Below are positions 6,817 through 13,977 of a DNA stretch of 20,216 nucleotides, one piece after another (the stretch's first letter is position 1; each line of letters begins with the position of its first letter). The notes below the pieces were generated by a model that was not told the origin of the DNA, searched no databases, and saw only the letters and a list, made by a program, of their open reading frames with translations. This stretch comes from CAADGU01 sp964581605 (GTDB taxonomy: Bacteria; Chloroflexota; Anaerolineae; Promineifilales; Promineifilaceae): assembly GCA_964581605.1 (NCBI GenBank), contig CAZOPF010000101.1:1-20216 (forward strand), read 5' to 3'. The position numbers were made by a program, and so were the translations under genes.

Positions 6817-8085
6817 ATGGCACACATACTATTACGGCATCGTGATATTGAGAATATAAAAAAGCTGGACGTATACCGGGAACATGGCGGGTACGAGGCG
6901 TTGAAGAAGGCGCTGACCATGACGCCGGCCGAGGTGACCGATGTGGTCAAAGCGTCCGGGCTGCGTGGCCGGGGTGGGGCCGGTTTTCCCACCGGCCTCA
7001 AGTGGACATTCATCCCCAAAGGGGCGCAGGAAGTGTATGTGACCATCAATTCCGACGAATCGGAGATGGGCACCTTCAAAGACCGCGAGCTGCTGGAACA
7101 AAATCCGCATCAGGTGATTGAAGGCGCGTTGATTTGTGCCTACGCGGTAGGGGCCAAACGCATCTACAACTACATGCGCGGCGAATTTATGGACGCCGGT
7201 TATGCCTTTGAAGAGGCTGTTCACGAATGTTATGCGGCCGGATTGTTGGGCGAAAACATCCTGGGCAGCGATTTTAGCTGCGATATGGCCCCCTACTATG
7301 GCGCGGGCGCTTACATTTGTGGCGAAGAGACGGCCTTGCTCAATTCGCTGATGGGTGAACTGGGGCAGCCCTGGTCCAAACCGCCGTTTCCGGCCATTGA
7401 GGGGCTGTATCACAAACCGACCGTTGTCAACAACACGGAAACGCTGGCCAATGTGCCGGCCATCATCAGCAACGGCGCGGATTGGTACAAAAGCATGGGC
7501 ACGGAACGCAGCACCGGCCCCAAAATCGTCTGCCTGAGCGGGCATGTGAACCGGCCCGGCAACTATGAAGTGATCATGGGCCTGACCTACCGGGAATTGA
7601 TTTTTAGCGAGCAGTACGGCGGCGGTATCCCTGGCGGCAAGAAGTTTAAGGCGATGCTGCCCAGCGGCGGCTCTGGCCCGGTGGTGAAGGAAGATGCCCT
7701 GGACGCGCCCATTACCTATGAAGGGCTGGACAAATTTGGCTCGGTGATGGGGTCGGCGTCGGTGGTGATCATGGACGAGACGACGGATATGGTGTGGATG
7801 GCGATGAAGTGCGTCCACTTTTTTAAGCATGAGTCGTGTGGCAAATGTACACCCTGCCGCGAGGGCACGTATTGGATGGATCAACTGCTGCACAAAATTT
7901 ATCACGGGCATGGCACGGCCGAAGACTTGCGTGTGTTGAAAAGTGTGGCCGGGCAGATTGGCGGCCGTACCCTTTGTGCATTAGGCGACTTTGCCATCAA
8001 CCCGGTTTTAAGTACCGTCAGGCACTTCCCGGAAGAGTATGAAGCGAAGGTGAAAGGGAATAGTCCGGTGAACGGTAATCGGTGA
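6817..8085 (+). CDS. nuoF: NADH-quinone oxidoreductase subunit F (51 kDa)
   Basis: A 422-residue subunit where NADH is oxidised; it binds FMN and cluster N3. GRGGAGFPTG at residues 51-60 and GAGAYICGEETALLNSLMG at about 162-180 form the NADH/FMN site. ESCGKCTPCREGT gives Cys341, Cys344 and Cys347, with Cys387 in RTLCALGD as the fourth cluster ligand. The N-terminal conserved start and overall length are normal. The sequence before ATG 6817 (TTTTTACTGATTTCAT) shows no ribosome binding site. The last residues (VNGNR) come from heptamer units at 8067-8087, a repeat-derived C-terminus. Confidence 0.97.
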   Translation: MAHILLRHRDIENIKKLDVYREHGGYEALKKALTMTPAEVTDVVKASGLRGRGGAGFPTGLKWTFIPKGAQEVYVTINSDESEMGTFKDRELLEQNPHQVIEGALICAYAVGAKRIYNYMRGEFMDAGYAFEEAVHECYAAGLLGENILGSDFSCDMAPYYGAGAYICGEETALLNSLMGELGQPWSKPPFPAIEGLYHKPTVVNNTETLANVPAIISNGADWYKSMGTERSTGPKIVCLSGHVNRPGNYEVIMGLTYRELIFSEQYGGGIPGGKKFKAMLPSGGSGPVVKEDALDAPITYEGLDKFGSVMGSASVVIMDETTDMVWMAMKCVHFFKHESCGKCTPCREGTYWMDQLLHKIYHGHGTAEDLRVLKSVAGQIGGRTLCALGDFAINPVLSTVRHFPEEYEAKVKGNSPVNGNR

Positions 8086-8143
8086 GCAGTGAACAGTAAG
8101 CAGTAAATAGTAAATAGTGAACAGTGAACGGTAAGCAGTGAGC
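8067..8143 (+). repeat. Heptamer array, eleven units (nuoF-Uma2 spacer)
   Basis: Eleven consecutive 7-mers in perfect register with consensus (A/G)GT(G/A)A(A/G)(C/T), for example GGTGAAC, AGTAAGC, AGTAAAT, AGTGAAC, AGTGAGC. All are in the same orientation, unlike the convergent arrays elsewhere. The first two units and part of the third encode the end and stop codon of nuoF. The array ends 2 bp before the ATG of the next gene, leaving no standard ribosome binding site. Confidence 0.9.
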
Positions 8144-8145
8144 GA

Positions 8146-8775
8146 ATGGGAATAGCGGTTGCACCTCCGGCGAAAAGGGAAAAATCGCCAAAACGGAAAG
8201 AGAAGGTCTGGACGCAGGCTGAATTTCGGCAGCTGCCTGAGGGGCCGCCATTTTTTGAGTTGGAAGAGGGAGTGTTGTTGGAGATGGCCAGACCACGAGG
8301 CAGACATCAGGAAATCATTGGACATCTGTTTTCGGTTATTACGCCTTTCTTGCGTCAACAGCAGTTGGGTAAGATTTGGCCGGAAGTGGAAGTGGATCTA
8401 ACGCCGACGATTACATATGTGCCTGATTTGAGTTATTTGACGGCCGTCAACCTTTCCCGATTTGCTGATGATGTCGCCATTCAAGGGCCGCCCGATCTGG
8501 TAGTGGAGGTGCTGTCGGCATCAACTGCCAGACGTGACAAATTTCATAAACTGCTGGCCTATCAAAAAACAGGTGTCCCCTGGTATTGGCTCATTGACGA
8601 TGAACTGATCATTATCGAATGCAAAAACACACCGGAAGGCTTTTTATTGACGCAAGTCACGGTGCCACCTGACCCCTTTAACCCACAACTTTTCCCCGGC
8701 CTGACTCTAAACCTGGCCCAGTTGATGGGGGAATTAGAAGCAATCCAGACAGAAGAAGAGGATCCGCATGAGTGA
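8146..8775 (+). CDS. Uma2-family (DUF820) endonuclease-like protein inside the nuo operon
   Basis: A 209-residue protein of the Uma2/DUF820 group, a restriction-endonuclease-like (PD-(D/E)XK) fold abundant in Chloroflexota and cyanobacteria and mostly uncharacterised. Signatures: TPTITYVPDLSYL with Asp94, then PPDLVVEVLSASTARRDKFH with Glu121, Asp131 and Lys135, then LAYQKTGVPWYWLIDDE. The first ~20 residues are basic and probably disordered. The candidate acidic/lysine core is intact, so it is not obviously dead. It lies between nuoF and nuoG and overlaps the nuoG start by 8 bp, so it must be co-transcribed. It has no known role in complex I and is probably an insertion tolerated by the operon. 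No ribosome binding site is apparent; the start codon directly follows the heptamer array. Confidence 0.85.
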   Translation: MGIAVAPPAKREKSPKRKEKVWTQAEFRQLPEGPPFFELEEGVLLEMARPRGRHQEIIGHLFSVITPFLRQQQLGKIWPEVEVDLTPTITYVPDLSYLTAVNLSRFADDVAIQGPPDLVVEVLSASTARRDKFHKLLAYQKTGVPWYWLIDDELIIIECKNTPEGFLLTQVTVPPDPFNPQLFPGLTLNLAQLMGELEAIQTEEEDPHE

Positions 8776-11317
8776 TCTGGTAACGTTGACGATAGACGGC
8801 ACGGCCGTGACTGTCCCCAAGGGCACCCTGGTCGTAGACGCCGCCAAAAAAATCGGGAATGACATTCCCGTCTTTTGCTACCATCCCAAACTGGAGCCGG
8901 TGGGCATGTGCCGCATGTGCCTGGTGGAAATTGGGCTGCCAGTGCGTGACCGGGCTACCGGGGAGCCAGTGCTGAACCCGGACGGTACGCCCCAGGTCAA
9001 CTTCGGCCGTACCCTGCAAACGGGCTGCACCATTGTGGTCAGCGAAGGCATGGTGGTGCGCACCAATACCCAGCCGGTAGACGAGGCACGCGAGAGCGTG
9101 ATTGAATTTTTGCTCTCCAGCCACCCGTTGGACTGCCCCATTTGTGACAAGGGCGGCGAGTGCCCGCTGCAAAATCTGACCATGGCCCACGGCGCAGGTA
9201 CCACCCAGATGGATTACAGCCTGAAGCTGAAAATGGACAAACATGTGCCCCTGGGTGAACTCATTTACCTGGATCGGGAGCGGTGTATCCAGTGCGCCCG
9301 CTGCATTCGTTTTCAGGAAGAGATTGTGGATGACCCGGTGATTCGCTTCCACAATCGCGGCCGCAGCCTGGAAATTGTCACCCTGTCCGACCCTGGCTTC
9401 GACAGCTATTGGAGCGGCAACAGTACTGACATTTGCCCGGTGGGGGCGCTGACGACGAGTGATTTTCGCTTTGGCGCACGGCCGTGGGAACTGGTCCCCG
9501 TCGCCTCCATTTCTGTGCATTCCCCGGCCGGAGCCAATCTCACATTCAGTACCCGGCGGGAAGCAAAGTCGGGCGGCCGTTCCGTCATCAAGCGCGTCTT
9601 GCCCCGCCAAAACGAAAACGTCAACGAAATCTGGATTCACGACCGCGACCGATTTGTGCATCAATTTGCCGATGCGCCCAACCGGTTGCAAAAACCATTG
9701 ATACGCAAAAACGGCCAGCTTGTGGAGGCCAGTTGGGACGAAGCGTTGGAACTGATTGCCAACAAACTGAATGGATTGGGCGACAAAGCCGCCGGTCTCA
9801 GCGGCGACCGCCTGAGCAATGAAGACTTGTTCCTTTTCCAAAAATTGCTGCGCCAGGGGGTGAAAACGCCCCACCTTGACCTGGGCAATCGTACCATTTG
9901 GGGCGGCGACGTGACCGCCCAGGTAGGCATCAGCAGCGGCAGCAATCTGGGCGAATTGGGCAAAGGGGACGCCATCATCGTGGTGGCATCCGATTTGCAC
10001 GAAGAAGAACCCGTCTGGTGGCTGCGAGTGAAACAGGCCGCACAACGCGGGGCGACTCTGGTTATTTTGAACGCCCGCCCCACGCGATTGGACAAATATG
10101 CCAGCCGTACCATTTATTACCAACCCGGTGAAGCGGTGGCCGCCACCCGTCAGTTGGTGAATGCCGCCAAAATTGACGTGGAAACGGCCGAACCCGACCC
10201 CATGCAAACGGCCGCCGACGCCCTCATCAACGCCCAAAATCTGGTGGCTTTCTACGGCGCGGAAGGGCTAACGTTGGCGGAAACGGACATCATTGCCCGG
10301 TTGCTCGGTAATTTGCTGCTGATAAAGGGCGATCTGCCTCATGCGGGCCGCCGGAACAATGGCTTGATTGCCGTCTGGCCGCACAACAATACGCAGGGGG
10401 CGTGGGATATGGGCATCCACCCCGCCTTTGGCCCCGGCTATCAGGCGCTGGACAACCCCGGCCAGGATGCGGCAGCCATTTACACGGCCGTGCAAAATGG
10501 TGACCTGTCCGCTTTGTATGTGGCCGGGACAGACCCGGTGGGTGACGGTTTGCTGGCGGATCGCGGTAAGCTGGATTTTCTGGTGGTGCAGGAATTGTTC
10601 CTGACGGAGACGGCGAAGCTGGCGGACGTGGTGTTACCGGCGCAAAGTTGGGCAGAGCGGGACGGCACGTTTACCAGCGGTGAACGGCGGGTGCAGCGCT
10701 ATTACCCGGCCATTCCGCCGGTGGGCGAGAGCCGCGAAGATTGGCGCATTTTTGCCCAACTTGGCGAAAAGTTGGGGCTGGGCAAGACGCCGTTTGCGGC
10801 CAGTCTGGTATTTAAGGAATTGGCAACGGCCGTGTCCGCCTACAAAGGCATGGATTACCGTTCTTTGGCCCGCGTGGAAGAGCAATGGCCGATTATTGGC
10901 CGCAGTGATTTGTACTATGGCGGCACGGCTTACGATAACAAACACGGCCTGGGGCAGCAGTGGGCAGCGGCGGCTGAAACCGGCATGGTGGAATCTTTTG
11001 ATGCGGCCGACTCAGCAACCAATCAGCCCAATGGTATCCGGCTGATTCGGGCGGCGGCATTGTTTACGCCGGGTACGCTGATCAACCATGCACCGGTGCT
11101 GGCCAGGCGGCTGGCACGGCCGTCGCTGTGGCTGAGTGAACAAGACGCACCCTCGTTACAAGTGGCAGATGGGGATTGTGTACAGGTGATGGTGTACGGC
11201 CGTGCCGTCTCCGCCGTTGTGCAAATAAACGAGAAGGTGGCAAGGGGTACGGCCGTGTTGCGCGGCGTGCCCTACTTCCCCGGCGTGGTGGAACTGGAAG
11301 TGAAAAGCGAGCAGTAG
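8768..11317 (+). CDS. nuoG: NADH-quinone oxidoreductase subunit G (75 kDa)
   Basis: An 849-residue subunit that carries electrons from NuoE/F to NuoI. The ferredoxin-like N-terminus binds [2Fe-2S] N1b with Cys37, Cys48, Cys51 and Cys87. His119, Cys123, Cys126 and Cys132 (HPLDCPICDKGGEC) bind N5-type [4Fe-4S]. Cys173, Cys176, Cys179 and Cys223 (RCIQCARCIRF, DICPVGAL) bind N4. The rest is a molybdopterin-oxidoreductase-like domain without a metal site. Where some bacteria have the CxxC..C ligands of cluster N7, this protein reads ISVHSPAGANL, so N7 is absent. A roughly 25-residue linker between Cys51 and Cys87 (RATGEPVLNPDGTPQ) fits the type seen in many bacteria. The start overlaps the Uma2 gene by 8 bp. 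The final residues KSEQ run into the next repeat array. Confidence 0.96.
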   Translation: MSDLVTLTIDGTAVTVPKGTLVVDAAKKIGNDIPVFCYHPKLEPVGMCRMCLVEIGLPVRDRATGEPVLNPDGTPQVNFGRTLQTGCTIVVSEGMVVRTNTQPVDEARESVIEFLLSSHPLDCPICDKGGECPLQNLTMAHGAGTTQMDYSLKLKMDKHVPLGELIYLDRERCIQCARCIRFQEEIVDDPVIRFHNRGRSLEIVTLSDPGFDSYWSGNSTDICPVGALTTSDFRFGARPWELVPVASISVHSPAGANLTFSTRREAKSGGRSVIKRVLPRQNENVNEIWIHDRDRFVHQFADAPNRLQKPLIRKNGQLVEASWDEALELIANKLNGLGDKAAGLSGDRLSNEDLFLFQKLLRQGVKTPHLDLGNRTIWGGDVTAQVGISSGSNLGELGKGDAIIVVASDLHEEEPVWWLRVKQAAQRGATLVILNARPTRLDKYASRTIYYQPGEAVAATRQLVNAAKIDVETAEPDPMQTAADALINAQNLVAFYGAEGLTLAETDIIARLLGNLLLIKGDLPHAGRRNNGLIAVWPHNNTQGAWDMGIHPAFGPGYQALDNPGQDAAAIYTAVQNGDLSALYVAGTDPVGDGLLADRGKLDFLVVQELFLTETAKLADVVLPAQSWAERDGTFTSGERRVQRYYPAIPPVGESREDWRIFAQLGEKLGLGKTPFAASLVFKELATAVSAYKGMDYRSLARVEEQWPIIGRSDLYYGGTAYDNKHGLGQQWAAAAETGMVESFDAADSATNQPNGIRLIRAAALFTPGTLINHAPVLARRLARPSLWLSEQDAPSLQVADGDCVQVMVYGRAVSAVVQINEKVARGTAVLRGVPYFPGVVELEVKSEQ

Positions 11318-11373
11318 GCAGTCTGCTTACTGCTTACTGCTTACTGCTTACTGCTTACTGCTTACCGTTCACT
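11313..11373. repeat. Heptamer array with six identical TGCTTAC units (nuoG-nuoH)
   Basis: After a short forward part (AGTAGGC, AGT) spanning the nuoG stop codon, TGCTTAC is repeated six times without change at 11324-11365, then come the related 7-mers CGTTCAC and a partial unit. The unit is the reverse complement of the AGTAAGC units at 6728 and 8095. The uniform copies suggest recent expansion by slippage. A clear ribosome binding site follows the array. Confidence 0.9.
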
Positions 11374-11388
11374 GATTAAAGAGGAAAC

Positions 11389-12471
11389 ATGGTCATCAAC
11401 ACTGTAACTCAACTGGCTGTCTACTCCCTGGTGGTGGGTTTTATTATGACCTTTGTGGTGATTACCGGGTTCGCTTACACCACGCTGTTGGAGCGCAAAT
11501 TGCTGGCGCGCCTGCAACACCGCGTTGGGCCCAATCGCGCCGGTTACATCCCCATCCCCACACGCGGCGGCAAAGAACGCCGATTGTTAGGTGGTTTCAT
11601 GCAGCCAGCGGCCGACGCCGTCAAGCTATTCTTCAAAGAAGATATGACGCCGGCCATGGTAGACAAATGGACCTACTTCCTGGCGCCCATTATCACCGTC
11701 ATCCCGGCCATCTTCATCCTGGCGGTCATCCCCTGGGCCGGGAATATCCCCCTTATTACCCCTGAAAACCGGGATTATTTTGCCATCGCGCCAGGCATCA
11801 ACGTGGGCGTGCTGTTCATTTTAGCCATTACCTCCATCAGCGTATACGGCGTGGTATTGGCCGGCTGGTCGTCTAACAGCAAATATGCCATTTTGGGTGG
11901 CATTCGCGCCTCGGCGCAAATGATTAGCTATGAACTGGCCATGGGGCTGACAGTGTTGGTGCCCATTATGCTGGCAAACTCCATGGATTTGGGCGTCATT
12001 GTGGAAGGGCAGCGGGGCATGTGGTATGTTTTCTTGCAGCCAATTGCCGCCCTGGTCTTCTGGATTGCGGCGCTGGCCGAATTGCAGCGCGCCCCCTTTG
12101 ACCTGCTAGAAGCGGAGCAGGAACTCTCCGCCGGTTTTACGGTGGAATACAGCAGTATGCGCTTTGGCATGTTTTTCCTGGCCGAGTATATGAAAATGAT
12201 CATCTTTTGTGCCCTCTTTGCCGTCTTTTTCCTGGGCGGCTATCGTGGCCCGTTTGTGGATCAGGTGCCGGCGCTCGGTTTTGTCTACACGGCCGTAAAG
12301 GTCATTCTGGGGCTATGTGTCATGATCTGGATTCGCGCCTCCTTGCCCCGCCTGCGTTATGACCAACTGATGTCTTTTGGCTGGAAAGTGTTGCTGCCGT
12401 TGTCGGTGGTCAACTTCATCATCGTGGCGGTGATGATCGTGCTGGTGGAAGAGGGTGTATTGGGGTTTTAG
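11389..12471 (+). CDS. nuoH: NADH-quinone oxidoreductase subunit H
   Basis: A 360-residue membrane subunit with about eight helices that forms the heel of complex I and the entry to the quinone channel. Signatures: ERKLLARLQHRVGPNRAG at residues 35-52, QPAADAVKLFFKED on the cytosolic loop, and ELQRAPFDLLEAEQELSAG with the acidic cluster that couples quinone chemistry to pumping, then FGMFFLAEY. All are intact. AAAGAGGAAAC directly before the ATG is the best ribosome binding site in the operon. Full length. Confidence 0.97.
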   Translation: MVINTVTQLAVYSLVVGFIMTFVVITGFAYTTLLERKLLARLQHRVGPNRAGYIPIPTRGGKERRLLGGFMQPAADAVKLFFKEDMTPAMVDKWTYFLAPIITVIPAIFILAVIPWAGNIPLITPENRDYFAIAPGINVGVLFILAITSISVYGVVLAGWSSNSKYAILGGIRASAQMISYELAMGLTVLVPIMLANSMDLGVIVEGQRGMWYVFLQPIAALVFWIAALAELQRAPFDLLEAEQELSAGFTVEYSSMRFGMFFLAEYMKMIIFCALFAVFFLGGYRGPFVDQVPALGFVYTAVKVILGLCVMIWIRASLPRLRYDQLMSFGWKVLLPLSVVNFIIVAVMIVLVEEGVLGF

Positions 12472-12502
12472 GTGTTTGGGTGATTGAGTGTTTGAGTGAT
12501 TA
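12471..12502 (+). repeat. Octamer array, four units (nuoH-nuoI spacer)
   Basis: Four 8-mers in register: GGTGTTTG, GGTGATTG, AGTGTTTG, AGTGATTA. The array begins on the last base of the nuoH stop codon. It has the same placement as the heptamer arrays but an 8-bp period and a different unit. GGAG at 12510-12513 follows as the nuoI ribosome binding site. Confidence 0.65.
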
Positions 12503-12520
12503 TCTTTTTGGAGATTCTGC

Positions 12521-13021
12521 ATGTTTGGTGAAATCATCAAAGGGCTGGGCACGACGCTGAAACATCTGTTTATGCCCCCGGTTACGATTCAATACCCGGA
12601 AGTGAAACGGCCGGTGCGGTATCGTTTTAAGGGGCGGCATGAATTGAAACGGTATGACAACGGGCTGGAGAAGTGTATTGGCTGTTCGTTATGTGCGGCC
12701 GCCTGCCCGGCGGATGCGATTTTTGTGGAGGCATCGGAGAATACAGATGAGGCGCGTTACTCGCCGGGCGAGCGGTATGCCAGCACGTATGAGATTAACA
12801 TGCTGCGCTGCATCTTCTGTGGCTACTGTGAAGATGCCTGCCCCACCCAGGCGATTGTGCTGGAACATAATTATGAGTTGAGTTTTTATGACCGGGCCAG
12901 CGCCATTTATACGAAAGAGATGTTGATTGTGGATGTGCCGGTCAACGGCCGTCCTACTCCGCAAGTGGTAGAGCCTGGTGTGTATACGCGGTCTATTCCT
13001 GATATGGAGAACCCGAAGTAG
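12521..13021 (+). CDS. nuoI: NADH-quinone oxidoreductase subunit I (23 kDa)
   Basis: A 166-residue ferredoxin-like subunit with clusters N6a and N6b, passing electrons from NuoG to NuoB. Two CxxCxxCxxxCP motifs are complete: Cys52, 55, 58 and 62 (CIGCSLCAAACP) and Cys97, 100, 103 and 107 (CIFCGYCEDACP). YRFKGRHELKRYDNG just before the first motif is typical of the family. Length is normal. GGAG lies 7 nt before the ATG. Confidence 0.97.
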   Translation: MFGEIIKGLGTTLKHLFMPPVTIQYPEVKRPVRYRFKGRHELKRYDNGLEKCIGCSLCAAACPADAIFVEASENTDEARYSPGERYASTYEINMLRCIFCGYCEDACPTQAIVLEHNYELSFYDRASAIYTKEMLIVDVPVNGRPTPQVVEPGVYTRSIPDMENPK

Positions 13022-13023
13022 GA

Positions 13024-13094
13024 AGTGAGCAGTACGCAGTGGGCAGTGAGCAGTGTGTTCTGGACTGCTCACTGCTTACTACTCACCGCTTACT
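13024..13094. repeat. Convergent heptamer array, 4 + 4 units (nuoI-nuoJ)
   Basis: Forward units AGTGAGC, AGTACGC, AGTGGGC, AGTGAGC (13024-13051) face reverse units GCTCACT, GCTTACT, ACTCACC, GCTTACT (13067-13094) across a 15-nt centre. The inner part GCAGTGAGCAGT pairs perfectly with ACTGCTCACTGC, a 12-bp stem with a 9-nt loop. The array starts 2 bp after the nuoI stop codon and ends 21 bp before nuoJ, leaving room for the ribosome binding site AGAGGTAAGG. Confidence 0.88.
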
Positions 13095-13115
13095 GATTGA
13101 TTTAGAGGTAAGGAT

Positions 13116-13637
13116 ATGGGAGATCCGCTGGTTTTTGGAATTTTGGCAATTGTGGCTATTGTGGCGGCGTTGATGATGGTGACGAGCCATAACGCGGTGC
13201 ATAGTGCGCTGTGGCTGGTGCTGAATTTTGCCACGATTGCGGTGTTTTATGTGATTTTGAACGCGCCGTTTATCGCTATGGTGCAGATTACGGTGTATGC
13301 CGGGGCGATTATGGTGCTGTTTTTGTTTGTGATTATGCTCTTGGGCGCGGAACAACTGCGGGGAACGGCCGCTGGGTCTCGTGGTGAGCGGTTTCATCAG
13401 GCGGTGGCGGCCGTGCTGGGCATTATGCTGGTGACGGCCGTAGCCCTGGCGTTGATGAATGGGGAGAGTGGCGATACGGCCGTGCCCAACATGCCCATCA
13501 CCAGCCCCCAGGAATTGGGCCTCGTCCTGTTTGAAAGCTACGTCTTCCCCTTTGAAGTGACCGGCGTTCTGTTACTGGCGGCCATCATTGGCGTGGCCAT
13601 ATTCACACTGCGTAAAAAGCGAGGTACGGCCGTATGA
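13116..13637 (+). CDS. nuoJ: NADH-quinone oxidoreductase subunit J
   Basis: A 173-residue membrane-arm subunit with five predicted helices. The third helix carries the conserved VYAGAIMVLFLFVIMLLG segment, whose pi-bulge helps relay protons between the quinone end and NuoK. The long loop at about residues 78-90 (LRGTAAGSRGERFH) is cytosolic-type. AGAGGTAAGG precedes the ATG at good spacing. The last residues GTAV are encoded by an ACGGCCGT palindrome, and the stop codon overlaps the nuoK start by 4 bp (ATGA). Confidence 0.94.
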   Translation: MGDPLVFGILAIVAIVAALMMVTSHNAVHSALWLVLNFATIAVFYVILNAPFIAMVQITVYAGAIMVLFLFVIMLLGAEQLRGTAAGSRGERFHQAVAAVLGIMLVTAVALALMNGESGDTAVPNMPITSPQELGLVLFESYVFPFEVTGVLLLAAIIGVAIFTLRKKRGTAV

Positions 13638-13939
13638 CTGTCACCATTGATTGGTACGTGGCCCTCAGCGCCATCCTGTTCACCATCGGCGCGCTCGGCG
13701 TGCTGCTGCGCCGCAGCGCCATCATCGTCTTCATGTGTATCGAGTTGATGCTCAACTCCGCCAACCTGCTCTTCGTCGCCTTCGCCCGCTCCCTGGGCGA
13801 TTTACATGGGCAAGTGTTGGTCTTTTTTGTCATTGTCGTCGCCGCCGCCGAAGTGGCCGTGGGGCTGGCCCTGATCGTCACCATCTTCCGCACTAAACAC
13901 AGCATCAACATTGACGAAATCAACCTGTTGAAGGGATAG
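13634..13939 (+). CDS. nuoK: NADH-quinone oxidoreductase subunit K
   Basis: A 101-residue, three-helix subunit related to MrpC antiporter proteins. The two membrane glutamates essential for pumping in the family are present: Glu37 in FMCIELMLNSANL and Glu73 in VAAAEVAVGLALIV. Length is exactly that of typical NuoK. The ATG overlaps the nuoJ stop codon and is coupled to it. An ACGGCCGT palindrome (13626-13633) abuts the start codon. Confidence 0.97.
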   Translation: MTVTIDWYVALSAILFTIGALGVLLRRSAIIVFMCIELMLNSANLLFVAFARSLGDLHGQVLVFFVIVVAAAEVAVGLALIVTIFRTKHSINIDEINLLKG

Positions 13940-13944
13940 AGAAA

Positions 13945-13977
13945 AGACATCCGATTTCTTGAAGAAATCAGATGTCT
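13945..13977. repeat. Near-perfect hairpin between nuoK and nuoL
   Basis: AGACATCCGATTTCTT (13945-13960) and AAGAAATCAGATGTCT (13962-13977) are reverse complements except for one position. The centre is a single G, so the physical loop is about 5 nt. The ATG at 13972 lies in the right arm, so this fold would occlude that candidate start of nuoL. It differs in sequence from the other hairpins in the window. Confidence 0.75.

Noticed and set aside
6832..7911. Minus-strand 359-codon frame opposite nuoF
   Set aside because: An antisense shadow of nuoF; no ribosome binding site or recognisable domain.
8067..8143. CRISPR array
   Set aside because: The repeats are 7 bp with no unique spacers; they are simple tandem heptamers.
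8678..10237. Long minus-strand frame (519 codons) opposite nuoG
   Set aside because: It is antisense to the conserved nuoG coding sequence and is rich in H/Q/G from the codon bias of nuoG; no family resemblance.
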